Source: an uncultured Desulfomonile sp. (lineage in GTDB: Bacteria; Desulfobacterota; Desulfomonilia; Desulfomonilales; Desulfomonilaceae). Taken from it: 64,000 nt of DNA. The position numbers and the translations under genes were made by a program. The notes beneath the pieces are model-generated. The model saw nothing but the letters and a program-made list of their open reading frames with translations, was not told the DNA's origin and did no database searches. The stretch covers positions 1 to 64,000 of the forward strand of contig CAJBEZ010000037.1 of assembly GCA_903952205.1 (NCBI GenBank), in the 5' to 3' direction. Positions 56,598 through 64,000 of the stretch are shown piece after piece. Numbering within the stretch: position 1 is the first letter of the stretch; each line of letters starts with the position of its first letter.

Positions 56598-57449
56598 TTG
56601 AACTTTCGCTGGTTTGTCAAACGCGGCCTGAAATGGGGCCTTGAATGGACCACCGAGCTTTCCGGGGCCGGGATACTTTACCGTGGATCTCAATATTTCA
56701 ACCACGGCTACCGAATACTTACCTATCACCATATCGCCAAAACTCCTCCAGATTCTCACAGCCTTAGTATAAGACATTTCCAGGAACACATTGCTTTTCT
56801 CAAAGACCACTATCCCATCGTAAGTCTTCCTCAGTTGGCGTCTGGCCTAAAGAATGAACTCGAACTGTCTAAAGGATCAGTGTGTATAACTTTTGACGAT
56901 GGATATTTCGAGGCGGTCGGCGCAGTTGGAGAAATCCTTCTAAAGCATAATGTGAATGCGTGTTTTTTTGTAATAACTGGTGTGCTCGATGGAACACAGA
57001 AACCCTACGGGACGCGCTATATGAACTGGGACGACGTCCGGAATTTAAAGAAATCGGGCTTTGGTGTTGGATCTCACACAGTGAGCCACAGAAGTCTCGG
57101 CAATCTGAATCCTGAGGAAATGGAACAGGAATTGAGAGATTCCTACAATCGCCTTTTTTACGAGTTACACACGCCTCCCGATGGTTTGTCTTATCCTTAT
57201 GGAACCTATCGTGATTTCTCAGACCTCTCGATAGCCACGGCGGTAAAGTGTGGATATCCTTACGCCGTAACAGCTATTCATGGTTTGAATCAGGCCGGCT
57301 GTGACCTGTTTCGGTTGAAACGGACTACCATAACAGCAGGAGACGGTTTAAAAACCATTAAGATGATCATGAAGGGCGATCTGGATGGTTGGCGATTTGT
57401 AGACGAATGGGCTTACAGATTTCAACGTACATCATCTTCCCTGGAATAA
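56598..57449 (+). CDS. polysaccharide deacetylase family protein
   Basis: A 283-residue NodB-type carbohydrate esterase (CE4). The metal/catalytic motifs are ITFDDGY (Asp100-Asp101) and GSHTVSHRSLG (His160, His164), with SYPYGTYRDF further on. It removes acetyl groups from a surface or export-associated polymer. No signal peptide is obvious, although the basic N-terminus (MNFRWFVKRGLKWG) is unusual. The start is a TTG without a strong ribosome site. It lies next to the export locus. Confidence 0.85.
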   Translation: MNFRWFVKRGLKWGLEWTTELSGAGILYRGSQYFNHGYRILTYHHIAKTPPDSHSLSIRHFQEHIAFLKDHYPIVSLPQLASGLKNELELSKGSVCITFDDGYFEAVGAVGEILLKHNVNACFFVITGVLDGTQKPYGTRYMNWDDVRNLKKSGFGVGSHTVSHRSLGNLNPEEMEQELRDSYNRLFYELHTPPDGLSYPYGTYRDFSDLSIATAVKCGYPYAVTAIHGLNQAGCDLFRLKRTTITAGDGLKTIKMIMKGDLDGWRFVDEWAYRFQRTSSSLE

Positions 57450-57478
57450 AAAAGGGCCGGAATTTCCGGCCCTTTTTT
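57448..57478. terminator. bidirectional intrinsic terminator
   Basis: A-rich AAAAAAGGGCCGGAA pairs with its complement TTCCGGCCCTTTTTT around a very short loop. It ends the deacetylase gene and, read on the other strand, the minus-strand export gene that ends at 57496. Confidence 0.9.
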
Positions 57479-57495
57479 ATCATACAAGCGCCTCT

Positions 57496-58554
57496 TTACC
57501 TTGAACTCGACCTACCTACTGTTGTTCCCATTCCGAGTGACCAACCGTTAAACAGCAGCAACTGCTTGATATTCTGGTCAACCCAGATATCGGCTCTCGA
57601 AATAAGGCTTCGTGGAACAAAAACCAGGTCATTCTTGTTGAGCAGATAATCTGTTGCGCCGGTAACTCGGCTAAGGTCAACAGTTTTGGGAACCATCTGT
57701 CCGTTGGCGTTTTTGTTTATCACCAGTACAGAGCGGGGCTCAGCCGCTGGTGTCGTCCCGTTGGCCATTGCTATCGCCTGCTGAACAGTGGTGGGGCCCT
57801 TCATGGTGAAGACACCGGGTTTTGCCACCTGTCCGTCAACAAAAACCAGGTTCCCTACGACATCCCTGAGCAGCACTGTGATATTCATATCACTAATCAG
57901 TTGCTGATAGGATTTGTTGAGATCAGCGGTCAATGCAGGTACCGTCAATCCTGCAGCCTGCACGTCCGGAATCATCGGTACTGATATGCGCCCATCAGGA
58001 CGGATCGTGACCAACCTCGCCTGTCCATAAGGGGCTGTGGCAAGCGCTTTTTGCAACTCGTCCAGCTTTGCGCCGAATTCTCTCACGGTGATTGTAATCT
58101 CCGGATCTTTCAGCAAATCAGAGTAGATTTCCTTTAGGGCTTGACCGACCTGCTCAGGTGTCTTACCGGCTACGGCCACGTCATTTTTGCGAGGTATGCT
58201 AATCCTGCCATCCGGACGAATTCGCACTGTACGATTCATTTCGGGATGGTAAGTAAACTCGACGTCTATTGAGTCTTTCACTTGAAGCCTGTATGGAGCG
58301 CCTGTTTCGTGAGGACGGGTCAGGTACATGACTTCCAGTGAATCCCCTTCTGAGAGTCTATAAAGGGCGCTGGGAAAATGATTTGTTATAGCTGAAGCTA
58401 TAGATCTACCCGGATGATCGATTTGGCCTACCGCGCGTTCTTTTGTAGCGACACACCCACCCATAATGATCGGCGCCAGGCAAAAAATCAGGGCAATGAG
58501 ACTCAGTTTTCCACCGACCTGATTTTTACTTACAAAATTCATGATTGTTCTCAT
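57496..58554 (-). CDS. Wza-type polysaccharide export lipoprotein
   Basis: A 352-residue outer-membrane export protein with a lipoprotein signal (IMGGC, Cys34), polysaccharide-export beta domains (RIRPDGRISIPRKNDVAVAG and VTIRPDGRISVPMIPDVQAA) and a SLBB-like domain (VFVDGQVAKPGVFTM). It should form the outer-membrane channel for an exopolysaccharide. The last of three minus-strand genes that start from the 61.3-61.5 kb divergent region. Confidence 0.9.
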   Translation of the reverse strand: MRTIMNFVSKNQVGGKLSLIALIFCLAPIIMGGCVATKERAVGQIDHPGRSIASAITNHFPSALYRLSEGDSLEVMYLTRPHETGAPYRLQVKDSIDVEFTYHPEMNRTVRIRPDGRISIPRKNDVAVAGKTPEQVGQALKEIYSDLLKDPEITITVREFGAKLDELQKALATAPYGQARLVTIRPDGRISVPMIPDVQAAGLTVPALTADLNKSYQQLISDMNITVLLRDVVGNLVFVDGQVAKPGVFTMKGPTTVQQAIAMANGTTPAAEPRSVLVINKNANGQMVPKTVDLSRVTGATDYLLNKNDLVFVPRSLISRADIWVDQNIKQLLLFNGWSLGMGTTVGRSSSR

Positions 58555-58622
58555 TTTAACACCACCATACCCTTGACCCTACGCCGTCTATGCACGTAGA
58601 GGAAACAGGAATTCGATCCTAA

Positions 58623-59639
58623 TTAAAAAATAGCCTCAAGGGAGCAAGTTAATCCGTCGCGTTTCAATTCCAGGACGCGTCCAGCCCGTGCCTGCCCGTC
58701 ATGGAAGATGCTTTCATGTTCGAATCCGAATTTTGCAGCCAAGAATCGCCTATCACAACCCGTAGGGCATGTCGTCAACTGTAAACCGGCCTGGACATCA
58801 ACGTAATTTAAGTAGCCGGGGTATAAACTGAAATTCATCCGGGTATACCCACCGAGTGTCATTTGGGGGAACATTTTACCGAAACCAAAGGGAAAAACAG
58901 CCTGCGCATGCGCCCCAAGACACGGTACCAACTCATCTAGGCTGATTATATTTGTTTGGTAGCCAATTTCATTGGCTCCGGTAATGGGGAATACGGGGGG
59001 GTTAGTGATCGTAGGAACTGCATAAGCGTCACGGTTACTAATAGTCACCCGTAAATCTATGTATCGCAACTCGCCCTGTAAACCGGCCGCGTGCCCTGGT
59101 CCAAGGACAAAGTCAAGGTCATACCCAAAGCCAAACTGTGCTGTACGCATCTGTGATTTAACAAGGGTCCCTGCAGGAAAAACGACCACACGATCGTTGG
59201 TTAATTGGCCAGCAGCTTGATTTTCCTTTCCCGAAGGCAGGTGCGTTAGCCTCAAGTCCCACTGAGGTCTTATGTCGCCTTGGTAGTATTCCGGTATAGT
59301 GCCAAAGACCCTTATCATGTGGTGTTCAAGTGGCCGCATGGTCGCGTAAATTCGGTAGGTTTGGTTAAAGTCAGGTAATCCCAGGTCAGTTTTAAGATTG
59401 TTCAGCGAGCCATAGCCGGTGCTTGTTTGATCAAACCCCATTTGTCCGTCAATCCAGCTATACATGCTCTCAAACCCTACGGACCAGGGTGACAGATAAT
59501 CCAATGCGTCCGCCCTTGCTTTCCCGGTTCCCGCGACCATAACCGAAAGGATGGAGAACACCAGAAAGATTCGGATGATCGATTTGGGACCGATCTTCGA
59601 TGCGATCAATTTTTTCTCCGTTTGGTTTTGAGAAGCCAT
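58623..59639 (-). CDS. predicted outer-membrane protein of the exopolysaccharide locus
   Basis: A 338-residue protein with an N-terminal signal (a hydrophobic stretch ending near GKARA-DALDY) and a mature region with alternating hydrophobic strands and a final Phe, as in outer-membrane barrels. I do not recognise a family. I chose the ATG at 59639 (MASQNQ), preceded by AGAGGATC; a TTG at 59684 would extend it. Its place between the Wza-like and Wzz-like genes suggests a secretion or assembly role. Confidence 0.7.
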   Translation of the reverse strand: MASQNQTEKKLIASKIGPKSIIRIFLVFSILSVMVAGTGKARADALDYLSPWSVGFESMYSWIDGQMGFDQTSTGYGSLNNLKTDLGLPDFNQTYRIYATMRPLEHHMIRVFGTIPEYYQGDIRPQWDLRLTHLPSGKENQAAGQLTNDRVVVFPAGTLVKSQMRTAQFGFGYDLDFVLGPGHAAGLQGELRYIDLRVTISNRDAYAVPTITNPPVFPITGANEIGYQTNIISLDELVPCLGAHAQAVFPFGFGKMFPQMTLGGYTRMNFSLYPGYLNYVDVQAGLQLTTCPTGCDRRFLAAKFGFEHESIFHDGQARAGRVLELKRDGLTCSLEAIF

Positions 59640-59720
59640 GGTGATCCTCTTTTCAGGCCGACTAAAGAACTTGTTGATTTTCAATGGTCATCCCCTCATG
59701 CCGGGGCTGAGTCTGAACAA

Positions 59721-61343
59721 TCAGCGTCTTGCGAATGGATTCGCATCACTGTGATAGAAGTTCGCAGACTGCCTTGAAACAGGGTCCAATGTAGGTCCTG
59801 CACGGAATGGAGGCGCTTCATATTGAGGGGGCGACGAACTCATACCGTATGTTCCATTCATATCCGCGCCGTAAGTGTATGCTCCGGATGGCCTGTTTCT
59901 TCCATTTCCGGGACTGAACAGACTGGCTATAAGCGCATCCTTTAAATCTTCAATCTTTCCGAGTAAAGGCTTTGATGAAACAAACGGGTTTTCGTTGATC
60001 ACCGAAAGGCCTTCATTGAGGAAGTACCATTTTGCGCCGCTAGCCAGCATACCCGAAGATTTACTCATGTCTTTTTTCTCTTCGGCTTCCGTGTTTTCCG
60101 CTTTACGTTGTGAACTGTTTTCAAGTTCAGTTTTTTGGGCCATGAGCATTTCTTTGTCTTTATCCAGGTATTTCACCTGCTCAATAATGTATTGATTTAA
60201 TAACCCCTTTACGCCGTCGATCTGATATTCCAATGACTTGATCTCTCGGCTTTGTGGGGTGAAACGCGTTTCAAGAGCGCCTCGTTCAATCTCGAGTTGA
60301 ATGATCTTGTCCTGAAATCTTGCAACCGTCGGGAATATGGGGCTGCTTGGATCCAAAGAAAACGAATTTGTCGATCCGTTATTTGACTCCAGAAGTTTCA
60401 TGGCCATGTGGTAATCACTCAGTAAGGTGTCAAGTTTCCTGATTCTTTCTTTGAGGTTTTCCAGATTTTTCAGATTTGCGGAATTTTCGGATGCTACAGC
60501 AGGAGCATGAGTACCTGACTTTTCCCTGGCTTTGGCGGAGATCATTCTTCTCATGTCCACATAAGAACTGACATAATCGACCAGAACCCCTTTCAGAAGT
60601 TGGGGATCAGCGCCAGTCAGCTTAATGGACACCCCGTTCTGACCGCCGTAGAAGTCAGGTTCAAAACTTATCGACCTGGAAAGCCATGATTCGAACTCGG
60701 CGGGCGTCCTGTAAAGGTCTTTCCTGACCGACATGGGGTTGACCGAAGTAGATTGTGAAAACAGATTGTCAATTGAGTTAGCGTCAACTTTGTTAAAAAT
60801 ATTCATAGGATCCATGATGTTGAAATATCGGCTCGAAAGGATCGAGCTGGTCTTGGGATTTTGCAGGAGGGAAAGTTCCCTCATTGGGGACCAGTTTTCT
60901 CTTTCGAGGGCCTTTCTGTCGGCAACGATGAACATCAACCTGGTTTCTACGGTGTAGGGTTGTTTTCCCAGAAGATGCAGGCCAATGATCAGAGCTAATA
61001 TCGCCAAGCCGGCGAAAATTAATTTATTGTATTTTTGAAGTGCTTGATAACGTTGGTAAATTGATAGGACTTTGCCGGTCTCAACCGAAGGTTGCGCCAC
61101 GACTGGACTTGACGGACTTTGAACACTTGGCGGCGTCTCAGGCTTTTGAGGCTTCTCCTGATTCTCCGGTGACTCAATGGAACTAGTCTCAAGTTCCGTC
61201 TCGCCAAACTCCAGATCGTCCAGAGGGCTGGTTAATTCAACCCTCTCCAGAACATCAGGAATCAATTCCCTTGCCCTGGCAGACTCTTCGTCGCCTGTGC
61301 GCCGTGGAGTGGCCATTTCGAGAGTCTTTTTTCTCGTTATCAT
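59721..61343 (-). CDS. Wzz-type chain-length / co-polymerase protein, one membrane helix
   Basis: A 540-residue protein with a long, Pro/Glu-rich cytoplasmic-type N-terminus (about 1-95), a single membrane helix (about 108-126), and a large coiled-coil-rich domain of the Wzz/GumC kind. Unlike normal co-polymerases it shows no second membrane helix near the C-terminus; instead it ends in a Tyr/Gly/Pro/Ser-rich low-complexity tail. It would control polymer length together with the ATPase encoded divergently at 61552. Confidence 0.8.
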   Translation of the reverse strand: MITRKKTLEMATPRRTGDEESARARELIPDVLERVELTSPLDDLEFGETELETSSIESPENQEKPQKPETPPSVQSPSSPVVAQPSVETGKVLSIYQRYQALQKYNKLIFAGLAILALIIGLHLLGKQPYTVETRLMFIVADRKALERENWSPMRELSLLQNPKTSSILSSRYFNIMDPMNIFNKVDANSIDNLFSQSTSVNPMSVRKDLYRTPAEFESWLSRSISFEPDFYGGQNGVSIKLTGADPQLLKGVLVDYVSSYVDMRRMISAKAREKSGTHAPAVASENSANLKNLENLKERIRKLDTLLSDYHMAMKLLESNNGSTNSFSLDPSSPIFPTVARFQDKIIQLEIERGALETRFTPQSREIKSLEYQIDGVKGLLNQYIIEQVKYLDKDKEMLMAQKTELENSSQRKAENTEAEEKKDMSKSSGMLASGAKWYFLNEGLSVINENPFVSSKPLLGKIEDLKDALIASLFSPGNGRNRPSGAYTYGADMNGTYGMSSSPPQYEAPPFRAGPTLDPVSRQSANFYHSDANPFARR

Positions 61344-61551
61344 TATTCGAATTCCTCAGAAACCGCCTGTCAACATTTTGATCAAGACAATTTCAGTTAA
61401 AGTCATTCGCATACGACTATGGCTCAATTATTACTAAAAACAACAAAATATGTCAATAGTTTATTCGATGTTTTTAATGTAATAAATTATATTGACTTTA
61501 TATCTTGCTGTAGTGTAACATTTTTTCTATCATTACCATAGTGAGGGCGAA
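61344..61551. promoter_or_regulatory. divergent promoter region of the exopolysaccharide locus
   Basis: A/T-rich gap between the Wzz-like (minus) and ATPase (plus) genes. On the plus strand TTGACT (61492-61497) is followed after 16 bases by TGTAAC (61514-61519), a plausible promoter. The minus-strand promoter is not clear. Confidence 0.45.
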
Positions 61552-62208
61552 ATGATTAAGTCGTTAGCTTCTTCCCACGCCGACCAGTTGCATAGACTGC
61601 AATGGGCACTGTTTCAGGCCGAACCCGTCAAGGAATCCTGGGTCGTTCAGGTGACGGCGTCGCGTTCTCGGGAAGGAGTTACAACGGTTACGCTTGCCCT
61701 GGCCAGTTCCATGGCGCGTTTGTTCGGACCTGATTCGACTGTAGTGGTAGAGGCAAATCTAAGATCTCCCTCATTTCATGAAATATTGGGAGTAGTTCCG
61801 AAAACTTCAGTTATTAACGTTCTGGAAAGCGGTTCCGGTTCTCTTGACGCTGTTATCAAGGTTGAGGATTATGGTTTTGGGGTGCTTTCCGCGGGGACCC
61901 AGCCCGTTGACAGCGCTTACAGGGGACCTGAGTTTTATCTGGAAAATATAGGCAAGCTTTTCGATGAGTTGAAATCTCAATACAAATTTGTACTAGTGGA
62001 TACTCCCCCGGTGGTTCCTTTTGTTGATAGTGACATTGTGGCCGGGTTCGCTGATTCGGTCGTGATCGTAGTTGAAGCCAACTCCACCAAGGCCGAGGTC
62101 CTGAATATCGCCATCAATCGTCTAAAAGCGGTGGAAGCGAAAATTGGCGGTCTAATCCTGAACAAGCGCGTTTTCTACATTCCCAAATGGTTGTACAGAT
62201 TTCTTTAA
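61552..62208 (+). CDS. BY-kinase-like ATPase lacking the Walker A lysine
   Basis: A 218-residue protein of the CpsD/CapB tyrosine-kinase fold. The Walker A loop, normally GEGKST, reads REGVTT (40-45), so the conserved Lys is Val43 (codon GTT, 61678-61680). Walker A' is VVVEANLRSP, with Glu67 and Asn69 for the usual Asp residues. Walker B FVLVDTPPV (146-154) is intact. The C-terminal tyrosine cluster that BY-kinases phosphorylate is absent. It is probably a pseudokinase or an altered ATPase partner of the Wzz-like protein. GAGGG lies before the ATG. Confidence 0.8.
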   Translation: MIKSLASSHADQLHRLQWALFQAEPVKESWVVQVTASRSREGVTTVTLALASSMARLFGPDSTVVVEANLRSPSFHEILGVVPKTSVINVLESGSGSLDAVIKVEDYGFGVLSAGTQPVDSAYRGPEFYLENIGKLFDELKSQYKFVLVDTPPVVPFVDSDIVAGFADSVVIVVEANSTKAEVLNIAINRLKAVEAKIGGLILNKRVFYIPKWLYRFL

Positions 62209-62227
62209 TCTTTTTTGATGGGGAAAC

Positions 62228-63430
62228 ATGAACGGGACGAAGCCTCGAATTCTTATGCTGACTAATAGCGTTTATTCACGAGATATCCGGGTGCGCCGTT
62301 ACGCTGAATATCTCGTAAACGACGGGTACCTGGTGGACATAATTTGCCTTGCATCCGAAGATGACGCCCCTCAATCGGAAGATATCAGGATAGGGGTATA
62401 TCCTGTCCCCATGAAAAGGCGTCGTAGAGAGAAAATCAGACATCTCATCGACTGGGGAATGTCAATCATCTTAATGTCCTGGTACGTAAATACACTCGAT
62501 CTCGAACATAAATATTCATTAATCCATATCCACAATATGCCGGATGTATTAGTGTTTTGCGCCACAATTCAAAAGTTTGGAGGAACCCCTATTCTACTGA
62601 ATGTTCACGACACCGTGCCGGAGATAACTCAATCAAAACTGCGGATAGGGCCGAACCATCCTATTGTTAAAATTCAGTGTATTCTTGAAAAGATATGCGT
62701 AAGATTTAGCGCGCACATAATTACGGCTACAGAATCTTTTAAGCGGAAGCTCGTTGAAAGGGGAACCCCTGAAGAGAAAATTACTGTAGTGACAAATTTT
62801 CCTGATGAACGGTTGTTTAATTCCCGTGAGTCTCTGCGCTGCAGGAGAGATGATGATGGTGCATTTATCCTACTTTACGTTGGGACCGTTGCGCTCAGAT
62901 ATGGACTCCAAACGGTTGTCGAGGCGCTTCCCTCTATAAGAGAAGAGATTCCCGGCGTCAAGCTTCAGGTTTTTACAAAAATAAAAGGGGAAGGCAAAGC
63001 TCTTTCAGATTGCGTGAAGTTGGCTATGGATCTTGGAGTCGGTGATATTTTTGAAGTCAACGACCCTGTTCCGCTGGAAAGAATGCCGTATATCATGGCA
63101 AACGCGGATATTGGATTGTACCCAGCGTTGAAAGACTGCCACATGGATAATGCCCTATCGCTCAAAATACCAGAGATGGTCAACATGGAGCTTCCAATTG
63201 TAGCTTCAAAAATTTCTGTTTTGGAGGAGCTTTACGGTTCCGACTCCATCGCCTTCGTGGAATCAGGCGTCGTTGAAGACTTGGCCCTGAAGATAGTTGA
63301 GCTCTACAAGTGTCCTGAGAAAAGGCGACTTTACGCAATGAACGCCAAGGCCAAGGGTTCCAAAATGTTGTGGAAGGATCAATATCCAATTTATCTGCGA
63401 TTGGTCAAGAAAATGATCGGCAGGGGTTAG
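62228..63430 (+). CDS. group 4 glycosyltransferase
   Basis: A 400-residue GT-B-fold glycosyltransferase. The N-terminal acceptor domain opens with ILMLTNSVYSRDIRVRRYAE; the donor domain has LLYVGTVALRYGLQTVVEAL and ADIGLYPALKDCH, with the conserved EMVNMELPIVAS near the C-terminus. It would add one sugar to a growing polymer repeat, but the sugar cannot be told. GGGGA precedes the ATG, 20 bases after the ATPase gene. Confidence 0.88.
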   Translation: MNGTKPRILMLTNSVYSRDIRVRRYAEYLVNDGYLVDIICLASEDDAPQSEDIRIGVYPVPMKRRRREKIRHLIDWGMSIILMSWYVNTLDLEHKYSLIHIHNMPDVLVFCATIQKFGGTPILLNVHDTVPEITQSKLRIGPNHPIVKIQCILEKICVRFSAHIITATESFKRKLVERGTPEEKITVVTNFPDERLFNSRESLRCRRDDDGAFILLYVGTVALRYGLQTVVEALPSIREEIPGVKLQVFTKIKGEGKALSDCVKLAMDLGVGDIFEVNDPVPLERMPYIMANADIGLYPALKDCHMDNALSLKIPEMVNMELPIVASKISVLEELYGSDSIAFVESGVVEDLALKIVELYKCPEKRRLYAMNAKAKGSKMLWKDQYPIYLRLVKKMIGRG

Positions 63431-63467
63431 TTCTTCTCTAGGGAATTGTATCTCCCGGTGGAGTCTG

Positions 63468-64000
63468 GTGAACCTAAATATTTGGAAATACCGCTACAGG
63501 CGTTTGAGGAGCCTAAAACTTGTTGATTTCACAAGACGTTGGGAAATTCGGTCGTGGCGCAAACAGATCCTGGATTACGTCACTCAGCATTCCGGTTACA
63601 TAACCTCCCCCTCTATCAATGCCTGGTTAAATCATATCCAGCCGTCGCCCGAAATGGCCACTCCCTACAACTTCGATATCAATGGCCGGCCGCCTGGGTT
63701 CCTTTGTGACCCCGATTTCTGGAAGACCTTTAGAAGACTCTATCCAGAAGAGACTGAACAGTTGCTGGATCTGGCCTCAGATGTCCTGAGAGGAAAAGTT
63801 CAGCTCTTTGGCTGGAATCCTGTCTCCTCTGCTGTCCCGTCGCTGGGGATTGAGAACGCTGAAACGATGGCGATTGTCGCGAATTGGGCCTCAACGAATT
63901 ATTGGGATATTAACTTCTATCACAGTAAAACCTCGCCGGATTTTGACATAAAATGGCTCTGGGAGTTACAGAGACTTCAATTCCTTCTATGGCTGGGAGC
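63468..64000 (+). CDS. heparinase II/III-like protein, partial at window end
   Basis: The frame is open from a GTG at 63468 (GGTGGAG upstream) to the window edge (177 codons). The N-terminus is basic, then reads FDINGRPPGFLCDPDF and FDIKWLWELQRLQFLLWLG, the entry pattern of heparinase II/III-like polysaccharide lyases and related proteins found in surface-polysaccharide loci. The rest lies beyond the window. The start is uncertain, as the ribosome site is only four bases away. Confidence 0.7.
   Translation, partial: MNLNIWKYRYRRLRSLKLVDFTRRWEIRSWRKQILDYVTQHSGYITSPSINAWLNHIQPSPEMATPYNFDINGRPPGFLCDPDFWKTFRRLYPEETEQLLDLASDVLRGKVQLFGWNPVSSAVPSLGIENAETMAIVANWASTNYWDINFYHSKTSPDFDIKWLWELQRLQFLLWLG

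Overview
This 64-kb window looks like a chromosomal contig from an anaerobic member of the Desulfobacterota (the former Deltaproteobacteria). The evidence is about 50% GC, a complete Nuo operon with an E. coli-type fused NuoCD, a small clostridial/Desulfovibrio-type ferredoxin, a UGA-containing SelW-like selenoprotein gene, c-di-GMP and PAS signalling genes, and large exopolysaccharide genes. A Desulfomonile/Syntrophobacter-like host is my guess and is not proven. I saw no rRNA, tRNA, CRISPR array, insertion sequence or phage gene.

Layout. 0-6 kb: a secreted PRC-barrel protein, a small zinc-ribbon protein, a 0.8-kb non-coding stretch with strong inverted repeats, a PAS/AAA+ sigma-54-type regulator split by an in-frame TAG, and a diguanylate cyclase. 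6-11.6 kb: a MacA-like adaptor and a MacB-like permease without its ATPase, then a DUF2461 protein, a small secreted protein, a TIGR01777 epimerase and TspO. 11.8-26.4 kb: nuoA-B-CD-E-F-G-H-I-J-K-L-M-N, the energy-conserving NADH dehydrogenase; NuoF has an unusual change in its NADH pocket. 26.5-34.3 kb: a tight minus-strand cluster of four redox/radical genes (bi-domain oxidoreductase, B12-binding radical SAM protein, a flavin disulfide reductase fused to STAS and DUF1990-like domains, and a phytoene-dehydrogenase-like flavoprotein). This is the best candidate for an undescribed pathway.

34.4-48.2 kb: housekeeping and envelope genes: an Hpt protein, NAD(P)HX repair enzyme, M50-CBS protease, MobA, dGTPase, a zinc-ribbon membrane protein, the SelW-like selenoprotein, a transglutaminase-like lipoprotein, IleS, LspA, DUF167, a YkgJ cysteine-cluster protein, ferredoxin, HU and YggT. 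48.2-57.5 kb: a small acidic protein, gamma-carbonic anhydrase, a GNAT plus PUA-like fusion, an RmlD-like reductase, a LeuC-type dehydratase without its small subunit, a cysteine-rich secreted protein with its own terminator, GuaA, PilZ and a polysaccharide deacetylase.

57.5-64 kb: an exopolysaccharide locus. A Wza-type export lipoprotein, a predicted outer-membrane protein and a Wzz-type chain-length protein run on the minus strand. A BY-kinase-like ATPase without the Walker A lysine, a GT4 glycosyltransferase and a partial heparinase II/III-like protein run on the plus strand from a shared divergent promoter region. With the deacetylase, PilZ and RmlD genes, these would build, export and trim a surface polysaccharide, possibly under c-di-GMP control.
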